A stretch of DNA of 64,000 nucleotides. It comes from Toxonevra muliebris. Its lineage: Eukaryota > Arthropoda > Insecta > Diptera > Pallopteridae. This document shows, piece by piece, positions 1 through 12,370 of this stretch. Numbering within the stretch: the first letter of the stretch is position 1; the number at the start of each line of letters is the position of its first letter. The position numbers and the translations under genes are program-made. The notes beneath the pieces were generated by a model. The model had not been told where the DNA came from. It saw only the letters and a program-made list of their open reading frames with translations, and searched no databases. The stretch lies in NCBI GenBank assembly GCA_963691655.1, contig OY829326.1:18960878-19024877 (forward strand). Direction: 5' to 3'.

Positions 1-1498
1 TATGTTGCAAGTGGGATTTATTTAAATATACTCACAGGAATTGATGAAAAATATTTGTATGATATTATTTTTGTTAGTAATCAAATTTAAAATTTCATGT
101 TTTCTGGTTTATGAAATATGTAAAATTATTTTAAGTATGGTTGAAAATAATTGAAAGTAAAGTGACAGAAACTGTTTGGTTGGTTTAGCCTACGATGATT
201 TCTATTTATGTATATGCAAACATTTGTGACTGAAGAGACGTCAACCTCAAATTGACAATAGCTGCATTTGTATATTTGTTGTTGGTTTCTTTTAATTAAT
301 TTCAGAGTAATATTCCATTTGACAGATAAAATATACGACAACAGAACAAGACCGCCTAATGGCTATTTGTGTCAAGAAGTAAAGAGAAGCTGAGTTGTTT
401 ATTTTTGAACAATATTTGTTGCTTTGTACTTACTTTAATCATTACTAGTTATTCTAATTTTCAAAGAAATCTTATGGAGTCTCATCAGAAGAAGTTTGCT
501 TATAATTAAAGCTATAAATTTTCCTCAAATAAAAGTAAACAAAAACAACAACAGGATTATAATTTATTTGCTGCTTGGTATGCAACTAACAATCGAGAAA
601 AGAATGTGCACAAAAACTATTTCCGTTTTGAAAAGTGAAAAAAGAGCAAAGGGAAGTGGAAACGAAGGTTGGAAAGGAACAAATCAGAAGGAGGACCTGA
701 AGAAGCATCAAGAATGAAGTGTAAAAGCGAATAAATATTACAGCAAAGGAATTTTAAAACCACATTACTGAATGTTGCTGCTCCTATGCACTAGCAGCTG
801 TTGTCATATACATACGACAACATTTCAACATTTATTGCTATCAACATTTTGTTGTTGTTGCCATTGCTGGTTGCACTCTCTCTGTCAATTGCGGAAGTAA
901 ATTTAATATGAAAATTCAATTCACGTAGTTATGGCGAAAAGAATATTGAATAAGTAGACACAGTATAGCACCACAACAAGTCTTGGCCATGCAAGTGCGA
1001 GAGTGTGTGTGCAGCGTTGACACTGTGTACAAAATTTATATGTGCATCGAAATTGTATCGCACCACCACATACCAGAGAATTTATTTTTTCTAGTTACAA
1101 AACGAAAAATAATCCAATCAAAAAATGCATAAATTTATTAAAAGCAAAAAATATGGAAAAATCCTGAAAAAATATACGAATATTTAGTTTTTATGGAATT
1201 GAAATTTTTATTTTAAAACTTCGAGCGTTAAAAATATACTTTTTCCCCTTATTTCGGAACAAAAAATAAAGAATAAAATAAACTTTAATAATTTCTTATT
1301 TTAAATTTTGCTCCAATGAACTTGAAATTGACATTTCGCTTATTTGTATGATTGTGCGTGAGTTAACGTGAGTACCCAGTAGGAACATAAATAAAAAATG
1401 AATTGCTTCTCGTGTCAGCAAATAGCGGTAATTTTTCGAAGGAGCCTTTTTATTTTGTATATATACATAGCAGGAACGAGTTTTCAATCAAGCAGTTA
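1..1498. other. AT-rich non-coding DNA, probably intron
   Basis: No coding signal is recognisable. The stretch holds A/T-rich sequence with short (TTG)n/(CAA)n-like runs around 840-865. The small open frames here have no family resemblance and low-complexity composition. It is presumed to be intron of the gene whose exon lies at 54255-54326. Confidence 0.5.
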
Positions 1499-2351
1499 AA
1501 GCGCGGTTCACGCCAAATTGGCACGCTTTGTTGTGGTCACCACGTCGCCCCTTATGACTAGAACAGAAAATATTTTACTGGGATTTGTTTACAATACCGT
1601 TACCGTTAGTTGAAAAATTTTTCATATTAATTGATCGCAAGTTGGTGATTGTGTGCACAATGGAAGCTGCAAATAGAAAATTGATCGTGAACAAATTTAT
1701 TGAAAATCCGTCGTTGTCTGGTCCAAAGATTGCGAAAGTGTTAAATATCTGCAAAAGAACGGTATGTAGAGTTATAAAACGATATAAAGAAACTCTTAGT
1801 GTTGAAAGAGCTAAAAAAGTTGTGAACAAAACGGGAACCACCAACCTAAAATTAAAGGCAAAGATCTTGAGGTCTGATATTTACATCAAAGAGTGCCTTT
1901 CGAAACGACTATTGACATTTGTTCGTCACCACCATTCGCCACTACTCTAAGAAAACCATGGATTGGTATCAGACAAATAAAGCAGATGTAGTGCCCAAAT
2001 ATATGAATCCACCCAATTGCCCCCAGCTTTGACCGATCGAAAAATACTGGGCTATTACAAAATATAAGTTGAAGAAAAATGCAGGTATTGTCAAAAATGT
2101 GAACTCAATGTTACTAAAATGGAACCAAATAGCCCCAAAAGTATCCAGAGCGGATGTTCAAAGGTTGATGGGGTCCATTAAAAGGAATACCCGGAACTTT
2201 TTGCACAACAAAGAAATTTAAATCTTTTAATATTATAGTATTAAAATACAATATTAAACTTATCATTTAATGCATTATTTGTTATTCTGAGTGTTCTGGT
2301 TAAAAAGATACAGCAACTTTCCTGCGTGCCAATTTTGCGTGAACCGCGCTT
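1499..2351 (+). mobile_element. Tc1/mariner-superfamily DNA transposon, internally deleted
   Basis: The ends are 28-nt inverted repeats (1499-1526 and 2324-2351) that differ at one base and begin AAGCGCGGTTCACGC. They are flanked by the TA duplication (1497-1498 and 2352-2353) that is diagnostic of IS630-Tc1-mariner elements. The 853-bp length is well short of a full element (usually 1.2-1.8 kb), and the interior carries two separated pieces of a transposase. It is non-autonomous, although its ends remain well matched, so it could have been moved by a relative's transposase. Assignment to a particular Tc1-like subfamily is not possible from this alone. Confidence 0.93.
1660..2220 (+). pseudogene. 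Broken Tc1/mariner-type transposase
   Basis: The frame from the ATG at 1660 begins MEAANRKLIVNKFIENPSLS and continues as a helix-turn-helix DNA-binding region (roughly residues 10-50). This open frame ends at 1950. From about 1943, in a different frame, the sequence resumes with the C-terminal catalytic part: a conserved KYMNPPNCPQL, then an in-frame stop (TGA, about 2029), then PIEKYWA. This is the usual motif near the third catalytic acidic residue. The middle of the protein, including the first catalytic Asp, is missing, so there is at least one internal deletion, one frameshift and one stop. The product would be inactive. The gene sits wholly inside the TA-flanked element at 1499-2351. 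Superfamily assignment is firm; the exact clade is uncertain. Confidence 0.85.
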
Positions 2352-2353
2352 TA

Positions 2354-2723
2354 CTCCTGAAATTGAATGGATGTACGTATGCTAGCTAGTATCTAGTTAA
2401 AATTCAAATAACTAAACACTGAATAAGATCTTCAGGCTCATTTTCATTTCATAAAAGACTAAAACCTCCTTTTTTACATTAAATATCATTGGGTGAAGGT
2501 GAACATATTAGGTTCTGTAGAGTTCCAACAAAGGGTCCCTGGGTAAATATGAATTCAATGAGAAAAGGAAGCTGTTTATGCATCAAAAGTGAGAGTTTTC
2601 TCTGCATAAGCTAACTATTTTATTTTTCAAATTGAATATAATATAATTGAGGAGTCAACACGCTCTTAGCGATAGAGAGCTTCCATGGAATTAAAGCACA
2701 GAGTTGACTTTTTTGTATGCCAT
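2354..2723. other. Non-coding spacer
   Basis: AT-rich DNA between two transposon insertions. I see no gene, repeat or RNA in it. Confidence 0.4.
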
Positions 2724-2726
2724 TAA

Positions 2727-2834
2727 GAGTCGTTTTCTCAATGCTCGATTAAGCACTAATCCGGATTTTAACCAACGGTTAGTAGTAGTAGTTAGTTCTG
2801 ATTAGTGCTTAACCGGGCATTGAGAAAACGGCCC
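2727..2834. mobile_element. Miniature inverted-repeat element (MITE), PIF/Harbinger-like
   Basis: A 108-bp element is made almost entirely of two inverted arms of about 35 nt (2727-2761 and 2800-2834) with 4 mismatches. The better-kept end reads GGGCCGTTTTCTCAATGCCC. It is flanked by TAA on both sides (2724-2726 and 2835-2837). A 3-bp TWA target duplication and a GG-rich end are typical of PIF/Harbinger MITEs, so that class is inferred. The whole unit would fold into one long hairpin around a loop of about 38 nt. Confidence 0.75.
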
Positions 2835-2837
2835 TAA

Positions 2838-5800
2838 ATGAAAGTCAAATGATAAGTTTTTTGTAAGCCCTGAAAGATTGCTTGTAAGAAAGTATTTACT
2901 TTACCTTAATACAGTGTCAACAGTGAGAAATTCCGCGGAGTCTAGAGACATTAAGAAAATCAATCTGTCTAGAAAGCTAACTTAAACATCAATAATTTTT
3001 TTTTATCAATTTCCAATGACTGCTTCTTTAAGATTCCTACTGGGTGGCAACCGAAAATTGTATCGGAAGGAGTTTGGCTGTTGGCAAAAAAAAATTTAGT
3101 AATGATGGGTGCCACAATAAACGATAAAAAAATATTATGGTAGTTTACAAACAAATTTAAGAAGAAAATTGTCCACCGAAAAAGTAACAGCAGCAGCAGA
3201 AATAAAACGGAATGCAACAGAAAACCCGATGAACGGAAATGTAATAAACTCAAATGCTTTAAATCGATTTCGGTTGTGATTGTTTGGTTATTTTTTTGTA
3301 TTTTTGGACTCAACGATTACGTATGAAATAAAAACTTTATTATTGAAAAGTGTGAAAAAGAACAATAAAAAAAGTAACACAGTGGCAATAAAACGAAAGG
3401 AAAGCATAAGGACACACAAACAAGTCATAAATACGCATACACCTTGGAGGAAATTGAAATGTATTGATGCCTTACTCGAATTCTCCCATGCACATCTTGA
3501 GGATTCAAGTATTGAACGGACTCTCATTTTCCCAATCTCTCGTTTCTACATTTACTTTAAAGTATGAAAAGTTGACCTGATGTTGATATTTTTATGACCC
3601 TCACTATATTTTTCCGTTTTCACTCAAAAAAATACAATATTGAAAATGTCAAAATAAATAAATAAAAGTGAAAAATACAACGAGAGTAGTAAAAAGATTG
3701 CTGCTTTCTTTTTTGCGGCTTTTCACGCATCTTCTCACAAACACACACACACACACACATATGACGACACACATTATTATTGGCAAATATTATTATTGAT
3801 ACCTATATTCAATTTTGGTGAACAAATATGAGAATGCGAACAGAAAAAAAAATGAATGAAGTGACCAGACACAAATGAAATAATAAGAAAAATCCATTAT
3901 TTGTTTGTGTTTTTTTTTTGCTTCTTCCTCCCCACTATAAAGTGCTGGCAATAAAGTTTTTCAACAAACTTATATGTAGTATTTCCGTTTTCCGGTTTTC
4001 CGCAAAAAAAAGGACGACGAACGGTTTTTCTTGTGTTGCTGCTGCTGCTGCTGCTTCTACAGTTAAGTGAATTTTTAGCCCAATATGACTGTGCATAAAT
4101 ATGTCGTTTTAGGGCCAGAAGCAGAAGCGTTTGGTATTAAGTTATGTCAGGCAAAATAGTTTTGTAATCGTTCCTTTCTTGTGCTTTTTCTCTTCTTTCC
4201 TGTTTCTTCACTTTTCACGCTCGTGCGTTGGACTTCAATGAACGGAAAATGCTATTATTTCCGGTTCGAAAAATGTCGTTTTTTCCTAGCCTTCGTTTGA
4301 TACTCTTTTGGTATTACTTTTTGCTTTATTATGTGTTAGATTTTTGCGTAAATGTATATGTGTGTGTGAGTGTGAATAAATGTGAAAACTTTGAACATAT
4401 TTTCACGCAAAAATATTGGCTATTCTGGTTGTTGTTAGTGTTATTGTTGTTGTGGTGTGACACTTCTGTGTGTGTTTGTGTGTGTGTAAAAGAATTATGT
4501 GAGTGTAGATGTGTTAATAACTTTGAGCAGTTGAAGTTTAAGCAAATATATATAGCTGAACTGAAATTAAATTGAAATTATGGGTGTACGTTTTTGAGCT
4601 GCGACAGCTTTATTTAAATTTTGGTTAGGTATTTGAAAATATACTCGGTTCGCGATTAAATTCTAAGGCATATATTTGAATGTGGTTATATAAGGGTAGT
4701 AGTCCTTCAGATTTAATATTGAATTTTTCCAAAGCCTAAAGGAAAAAAAAATTTTCATATATATTTCAAGATCTATACTTAACACGAGCGTGCCATTTAC
4801 AAAGAAAAAGTACCCAATGATTTTTCTTTCTAGTTACAACTTCCTTAAAGCCTTATTAGCTTCCATAACGTTCCCTGTTTCCCCCATATTCATATAAAAT
4901 AATCGAGATTTAAAAAATTTTTGTGATATTTATCAGACATGTGCGCCTTTTCGATTAAAAACCTCTTTACACCATGCATTATCTTCACAATAAAATCTTA
5001 TCGTATCTTCACACTTTCAAGCTTATTATTTTCCACTTTTCTTGTTTCACACACCAACTAAGAGCATCAAATACCAACTACAAATACTTCACATAAAAAA
5101 CTAAAAACTTTCTTCATTTCACTGCAGGCTACTGTGGCCATTAGAGTAACGAAGTAAAAAACAGCATTGGCCGAAAAAGGACAATCGCCATGTTGAGCTG
5201 AATTGAGTTGGTTGATTTTCCCAAAAACATTAAAAAAAAAAAAACAGTGATGACCATTTTTTGCACTACTATTTTGGTATAATTGTTGTAAACGAAGAGG
5301 AAACTCACATTCCCAGCCATCACAAAATTTTCACTCTTTTTATGGCCAACGCTGTTGCTGTGCTGAAATGGAGAAGCTACAACAATTTTCTAGAAAACAA
5401 AATGATAAAAACATAAGAAAAAAAGTAAATTGTAGAAACGCAATTGAATGCGAGTACGCAAAAAAAAAAAAGAGGGAAAAATCATAGATACATAGGATAT
5501 GCATACATACATATGCACATATATTGAGTTAGCCAATAACAGACAGAATGACAAACAAACGAACAACATCAGCATCAAATCAAATCAAAACTTAAAGCCA
5601 AATGCCAGAAATGCACAAACAAGATCCGCTAGTGCAACAATCATAGCATCGCAATCAGTCTGCCTGTCTGTAAGGCAGTCAGAGCGCCAGTAAGCTCGCC
5701 CGACTAGTATGCGCTGCACAGACGCATGAATGTTAAAGCCAAGGAAAATTGATTAAGTAAAAAAAAATTACAAATTCAGCTAGCAGCCAGTAACAGCAAA

Positions 5801-6986
5801 AAAAAAAAAAAGAAGTAACAGAAAACAAAGAACAAATAAAGGCAAAATTGAAATTGTTGGCAATTGTAAGTTTGCCACAAAACAACATCTACTAGCAACA
5901 AAATCAGTAACCAAACAACGCCAGCAACAAACCCAAAACAGAATGAACAGTCAAGCTAGCAACAGCAGCAGCAATAATCAAAGAAGAATTTTTACTGCTG
6001 TTGCTGCTGCTGCTACTAACTACGACACATTTATTTTTATTTTGCTTGTGTGTGTTGGTGTTGCCGGCATGTTGTATTGCAGTTGCAATCTTCTATGCAT
6101 GCACCGGTACCTCTACTCACTCTCGTATACTCGTATTGTGTGTGTTCCCTACTCATCAAATCTGTGTGTCTTTATGTCTGTTTGCATGCATGCCTTCTTG
6201 ACTGGCAGTGAAAAGAAATTTATTTTACGCTTTGGCGAAACACGTCATTAAGAGCATTTTTGGTCAAAAGTGAAGCATTTGGGACTCAACATTTGGTTGT
6301 TTTTGGTTCGCTTAGCTGCATGCATGTTGCATATGAATGTATGTATGTGTGTGTGTGTGTTGCAAACTTGGATTTTTTGAGTATTTTCGTAAAAGAATTG
6401 CAAAACTAAGCGATGTGCATTTCGTTTTACAAATTTTTTTTGAGTAGAAGTTTGCGCCTACTACTTGAGCACATAGAGGCATAGGTACACTTATTTACAT
6501 TTACCCAGCGGGAAGAGAAACCTTTTAGTTAGAAACTTTAGGGAGCACTTCCTGGCAAGTACAATAGAGAGAATCGCTGGATACTTAATTTTATTTCATA
6601 TTGTACATCATTGCTTGGGAAAGAATAAGTTAATAATCTATTTGCATTTTGCAACACATAACTTTTGGGATGGAAAAAAACTGTGGCACTTTTGGAGGAC
6701 TTCATAAGAGAGTTTAAATTTTTGCGTGCTACTGCAAAATTTATTGACAAAAACCAAATATTAAAAGAAGCACTATTAGATTGGCTTTGCCAATTTTATT
6801 CTTCTAAAAGCTAAACCAATTTTTATTTATTTCAAATTGATAAATGAAACTTATGCTTAAATTTCAGATACCGGAGATGGTCTACTGATAAATACCTCCC
6901 CAGTTTCAGATACATTTCTCAACCCTTTCACGACCATTGACACATATGTTTCCCACCTTGACTTATTACTCTCTTAGCTTTTAGAA
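2838..6986. other. Non-coding, simple-repeat-rich stretch
   Basis: No gene is recognisable. It contains an (AC)n microsatellite at 3740-3759, a (TGC)n run at 4037-4055, several A-runs, and a somewhat more GC-rich patch at about 5630-5730. Open frames of about 60-115 codons here are low-complexity (Phe/Leu/Cys/Val from TG- and TTT-rich DNA) and are judged to be chance. Confidence 0.45.
3740..3759. repeat. (AC)n microsatellite
   Basis: Uninterrupted AC dinucleotide run of about ten units followed by ATATG. Confidence 0.9.
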
Positions 6987-6988
6987 TA

Positions 6989-7811
6989 CCACCTTGATCA
7001 AAAAGTTCCCGGAATTTATTCAGAAAATTAAAAATACAAGTTTATCTAAATCTATATTGTCCCCTTCAAAGTAATCGACTGCAACACACTTACGCCAGCG
7101 CTTGATCCAATCTTCGAAACATTTTTTATATTCGGTTTTCGGTATGCGATTTTTCCATTATTTCCTCTCGGCTGTTGAAACGCGTTCCCCGTAATGGTTT
7201 TTTAACTCGATTGAACAGAAAGAAGTCACAGGGAGCCAAATCAGGTGAATTCGGTGGCTGTTGGATAGTGTTTGTTGCAAATGTCAAAAAATTACGAATA
7301 ATGATGGCATTGTGCGACGGTGCTTTATCATGGTGCAAAATCCACGAGTTTTTTGTCCACAATTCTGGTCTCTTTCGGCGAATCGAAATAATACTCTCTG
7401 ATGGTTAATTTGCGATTATTGACCAAAATTTCTTTTACTTTATCAACGTTTTCGTCGGTTTTCGATGTCGATGGTCTGTCACTGCTTTCATCATCTTCGA
7501 TTGACTCACGACCGCTTTTGAGCCGCTCGTGCCACTGGTAAACGACCGTTTTCTTTAGAGAATCGTTGTCGAAACACTTTTCCAACATTTCCAATATACG
7601 CGCATCATTAAATCAGTTTTTTACGCAAAATTTAATACAATAAAATTGTAAAAAATCGCCAACACACACAGAGATAAATATAATCTTGGCAACGTAACTT
7701 TTGCAAAGGTCCAGCTATGACGCTAAGATTTTGAGGGAATATGAACAACAGATGTACCAACAATGGGAGCGCCCCACGGTGGTTATTCCGGGAACTTTTT
7801 GATCAAGGTGG
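6989..7811 (-). mobile_element. mariner-like element, internally deleted
   Basis: Perfect 26-nt inverted repeats (6989-7014 and 7786-7811, outer end CCACCTTGATCAAAAAGTTC) are flanked by the TA duplication at 6987-6988 and 7812-7813. The 823-bp length compares with about 1.3 kb for complete mariners. The transposase gene reads on the minus strand. Perfect terminal repeats suggest a fairly recent insertion or recent mobilisation in trans. Confidence 0.96.
7020..7594 (-). pseudogene. mariner transposase remnant (DD34D type)
   Basis: On the minus strand the N-terminal part (from about 7594) encodes a helix-turn-helix segment containing YQWHERLKSGRESIEDDE and RPSTSKTDENVDKV, characteristic of mariner. 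The frame then shifts and the C-terminal half continues with WILHHDKAPSHN (second catalytic Asp), PPNSPDLAPCDFFLF (third catalytic Asp) and a terminal VDYFEGDNIDL. A stop lies at 7020-7022, just inside the terminal repeat. The segment between the DNA-binding domain and RRKRPELW, which should hold the first catalytic Asp (GDETW region), is absent. About 120-130 residues appear deleted at the frame junction near 7380. It cannot encode an active enzyme. Confidence 0.92.
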
Positions 7812-7813
7812 TA

Positions 7814-10800
7814 TAACGATCGATTGGGGTCTTATTGTCTAAAAGCTTTACTAGATCATCTTAGGGTCAAAATATTTTGGTATATTTTAATCACTTTTTA
7901 AAAATTTCTACCTTGAATATTATTAGATAAAGGTGGTAAGACTTTTTGGAAGGAAATGCTGATTTCTTTCATTGGTTCAGAAATATTAACATATTTTGGA
8001 TCGTTCAGTTTCCTGTTTAAAGTTTGGAAAACTTATTTTTGAAAATACTTTTGCTTAGAGAAGTTATGTCATTTAACATGAATCCACTGTGAAAACAGTC
8101 GCAAAGGATTAAGAGGAAAAATTCAATGCATAAAGTGTTTTCAATGCACTTCAAATTGGTCTAGGGCAGGCATTCAAAGTTTAAAGATAATGAAATCTCA
8201 CTAGCATTAATTTTACATTTTTTAATCCCAATAAAATGGACCTTTTTTGACATTACAAGTTTTCAATGCAAATGAAATTTAGCTAGCATTAGCATTAAAT
8301 TTAAGTATAATGAAACTTAGTTAGTTTTGGCATTTTAAAATTTGATGTTAATGAAATAAATCTTTCGCATTTTTCAAAAATAATGAAATGATAAAAGGTT
8401 ACACAAAATCTTAATGAACACTTTTATGTCAGCAGAGACATCCTATGGTTATTTGCCTAGTGGTGTTGTCAGAGCATTTACAGATTAGACTATAGGAAGT
8501 ACGTACTTCATTAGAATTAAACTTCCTCCTCTTTCTCTCTTTTGGGTACTAAATAATACAAAGGTGCATATTTGAAGAAAAAAGATATCAGACACATCAT
8601 AAATACATACAAATTCACGTATATATATTTGTTGTTGTTGTTATTTTCTGCATCGTTCTTTTGAATTTGTTTTTGTATCTTTTTGCCCCAAAATATTACA
8701 ACATTTTCACATCCTCGTATATGGTAATATTTAGTTTTTTTTGGTTTTTTGCTGAAAAAGTCATCGTACTACGAAACGAAAAAATAAAAATAACAAGCAT
8801 TCACATGAATTCATCAAGCTCATGTGTCAACATGATGAATGCAATACATTTGTTGCCACACACACTAACACACAAATACATGTCATATACACTTACGCGT
8901 ATACATTCAAATTTAAAAGATTTTACTTTAAATTTAGTTAAAGCAAAAAAAAAAAAAAAAAATTCTTTTGTGACGTAGTTTTTTTTTTTTTTTTTTTGAG
9001 CAAAATTTGCCTTTAGGGCATTAATTAAAATTTAAATAATATTTAGACTAAAATCTTAAAGCCAAAATGCTTGAAAAGAGTCGGATACTTAGGGTGAGAC
9101 ATGCTCCTGCAGGACTTACGCTATTTTTAAGATAAATTCTAAATTTTTTTTATACACCAGCTGTAATTCTCTACCATTGCCTATACATAAAAGCGAGGAA
9201 AAAACTGTTTGCTTCTTAAACTGTTAAAAAAAAATAAATGTAATTTTATGCTGCTCACTGTTTACATTGACTGAAAATGTCTTATGGAAATTTTCTTATT
9301 TATTAAATTTTAGGCAAAATTTTATTTAATTTACTAAAATCTTTTTGATTTTCTTCAGTGTGTGTTTATGTATTTTTATTTAAGCTTAATGATGTACTAT
9401 ATACTACTAAGATTGTATGGATTTTGTTTTCAAATTGCCATGCAACTTAAGACATTGAAGTACAAGCACTACACAGAGTCATCGCTTCAAGCGCTGAACG
9501 TAGTCAAGCAGCAGCCGCAACATCAGCAACAGTAGGAACAAAAACAAATGGCAACCATACAATTGTTGCCCTATAGCAAATTGTTTTGCATATTTTTAAG
9601 CCGAGTTAATACCAAGCAAGTTAGGCTTGTACGGATTTACATTTCACATTGTATCTTGTATCTTTTAAATTGAAAAAATACAATTGCCGAAGCAAAAATA
9701 TAACAAAATTTAAATATGCATGTACTTAAAATGTTTGTCACATCCTTGGGTTTTGAGTAGCGTATTTACAAAAAAAAAAAAATGTTTTGCATTATACAAG
9801 TATGTATGATTTGTGTAATTTTCCCATGAGGAAATTTAAATTGATAATTGATTTGTTATTTTTTGAAGGTGGATATTGAATCAAAGTACTTTATATCTGA
9901 TTAACCACATTTCCAAAGCTGAAAAGTTTAAAAATACCTATAAAACTGATTCTACTCTTCGACCTGAAGGGCATAAAACTGATCCAAAGACTCAACGAAT
10001 AAGTTTTCATAAATTTGGTTTTACAACTCCAATTCCCAATAGAGCTATACCAACAGAACTCCTAAGTAGCGAAATCTATGAACAGAACCCTATGGCTTTA
10101 ATTCCATGCTTTCAACTCCACAGCCTTAATTTTAAGACATTATAAACTTTATTCATAACTTTTATATAAGTTTTTACTCATACTTAGTACATAATAGACT
10201 TAAAAGTAAAACTCTTTTTAAATACATACATACTATAACTTTATCTAACAGAATTTTCCTTCATTTTTTTGCAGGTAAACTTTTAATATTCTTATATTGA
10301 ACACTTATCAACGTATCAACTTATCAAAGTATTTGGAAGAAACTTTAATTGAAGAATATTAAGATGTAAGTAATAGGTTGAGGAACGCTAAAACTTTCTG
10401 GCAGCAGTATTTAAAATTTAAACAGTTACAGCAGCAGCAGCAAGAAAAACATAAAGTCGTTGTACTAACAAACACTTAAAATCGATTTTCATTATAAAAG
10501 TTCCACTTGAACTTCCTTCACACTTTCATTTTCGTTTCAGTATGAAAAAGATTTTACTTTTCCACTCTCAAATTCAATTTAATCTTTTTTCTAGTATATG
10601 GTATAAACGAAAATTGACAAATCTGCGTATTTTAACATTTTAACCCTAAATAAAAGTATGTATGTACATACAAAATACACATAAAACCCTTTGGCAAAAG
10701 GGTTGGAGTCACGCAAATGTTTGCTTTATTCCTTTATTGTGTCAATATTTTTTGGAAAAAATTTTACAACAGGATTTCTGTGTTAAAGCAGTCGAATTAG

Positions 10801-11229
10801 ACACAAATTTAAATGCTTAACATTTAAGCTTATTTAAAAATTTAATAAAATTAATCGATAAAAGAAAAATTTAATCGAAGTAAAAATGTTTGAAATTTAA
10901 AATAAATCAGATACAATGTTGGCTTATAAGGCTATAGAAATTAGCGAGAATTTTCTTGAAGTTAAAAGATTGAGTCGTTTTTTGGGGTTCTGACTATTTT
11001 TACTTCATAAGTTTGTCTATTATTTGTTTTATGAAACGTAATATAGGTAAATTCTTATAATTTTAAATTTTCTTAAAACTTAAACTTTCTATCAGCTCTT
11101 CAGACAAAGTTTGGCTTAGTATACTTTAGTATACTGGGGTAGTAGAAAATACCAAAACTCTATTATGTATGACATTCTAATGTCTAAAATTATTCGAATA
11201 TTGTTTTTGCTTATTTTAAGTGTAGTAAA
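7814..11229. other. Non-coding stretch with a degenerate repeat
   Basis: Apart from the loose tandem repeat at about 8187-8400 I see A/T-rich DNA with poly-A and poly-T tracts (near 8945-8960 and 8980-8997) and a short hairpin at 10685-10705. A 90-codon open frame at 9876-10145 has an ordinary composition but matches no family I recognise and lacks obvious splice context. Confidence 0.4.
8187..8400. repeat. Degenerate tandem repeat (about 35-80 bp spacing)
   Basis: A motif like TAATGAAA(T/C)(T/C)TAGCTAGCATT recurs at about 8187, 8264, 8306, 8347 and 8380, with the later copies progressively eroded. It looks like an old tandem array of roughly 40-bp units with one missing copy. No function is inferred. 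Confidence 0.45.
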
Positions 11230-12110
11230 TGACCTCATAAATTACAAACTACGTCCAGTGAGAGAGTCATACCCTAGAACAGATAGAATAATTAAGCATT
11301 GTTTTACAATTTATCAAACTCAACCTCCGTAGATAGACCTGGGGCAGGAGTATTGGGGACAAGAATTCTCGAAGCCAATGGAGAAATATCCTAACATTTT
11401 TCAAACTGATAATCATGAAATCAGCATACATATGAGTGTAATTTAGTCTAGACAGGAAATGGAAATGACGCAACATTACTACCATCTTGGACAGTCAAGC
11501 AGCCATTCGAGCACTATACTCTTTTGAGATCACCTCTAAATTAGTAGTGTGAGATTGTTTGAACAAACTCAATCAACTGGGCAATGCCAATAAAGTCACC
11601 CTATATTGGGTTCCTGGACACTTAGGAATAGAGGCTAATGAACAAGCAGACAAGCTTGGTAAAAAACGGACTTGAAAATTTTTGTGGAATAGAAGAGAAA
11701 GTAATCATGGCAGTTGTCAGGTAGGAAGACGTAAACAAGACACAACTCTCCACCAATCTTTCGGGACTGAGGCAATCTAAATCGCTTCTAGGTAACAATA
11801 ATAAGAGTAGATATACATTATTTATTGGTCTTAACAACCACAGTTAACTGAGCACTGCGAGCTCAAAGAAAGCCTTTGTAAAATAGTCATCAAGGGAAGT
11901 TCAATATGTAGGTTCTGCAATAAAGAAGAAGAATTATCAGAATACATTTTGGCTGATTGTGAATGAAGAATGAAGTTTCGGGGCATGAACTAAGAGTAAA
12001 GTACTGAACTGGCATCCATAAATACGGGTGCAGTACCCAAATTCCTGAGGTAGACTGGATTGGATGAGGTAGTCCAGGCACATTGGACTATATAAGGAAG
12101 AGGGTCGTAC
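11230..12110 (+). pseudogene. LINE retrotransposon remnant: RNase H and C-terminal zinc knuckle
   Basis: Three collinear pieces of the end of a non-LTR retrotransposon polyprotein are visible on the + strand in shifting frames. Piece one, from about 11490, reads ILDSQAAIRALYSFEI, the RNase H segment with its catalytic Asp. Piece two (about 11605-11661) reads WVPGHLGIEANEQADKLG, the RNase H C-terminal motif with His and Asp. Piece three (11907-11963) is a zinc-knuckle-like CRFCNKEEELSEYILADC, where the expected His is Tyr. Stops and frameshifts separate them. RNase H followed by such a CCHC-like tail is typical of I/R1-related insect LINEs. The reverse transcriptase is not seen, as expected of a 5'-truncated copy. 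Confidence 0.8.
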
Positions 12111-12328
12111 TTATTTTATCTGGCAGCTTGCGGTGCAACAACAATAATTCCTAAAACAATACAAAACAAAGTCAACTTCTGAACATTCTGCCAGAATTCC
12201 AGTCCTCATAACTTAAGCCATCGGTCCACTTTTTTAACGAACACCATATCTTGCTTGAACGAGAGGTTTATAATATTATTGTGTGCTTATCAAAAACTTC
12301 CTCATAAAATTTACAAGTTTATGTGAAT

Positions 12329-12370
12329 AAGACTTTCGGTCGAGACTTTTGGTCGAGCACCGAAAGTCTT
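12329..12370. repeat. Short perfect inverted repeat
   Basis: Arms AAGACTTTCGGT (12329-12340) and ACCGAAAGTCTT (12359-12370) are exact reverse complements with an 18-nt loop. GGTCGAG is repeated at the arm base and in the loop. The origin is unknown; it may be a fragment of a repeat end. Confidence 0.6.

Noticed and set aside
2731..2743. CGTTTTCTCAATG shared between the MITE at 2727 and position 19352
   Set aside because: Only 13 nt match; the surrounding ends differ, so it is probably chance.
9876..10145. 90-codon + frame with balanced composition
   Set aside because: No family resemblance, no convincing splice or promoter context, and isolated in AT-rich DNA. It could be an unrecognised repeat fragment, but I cannot support it as a gene.
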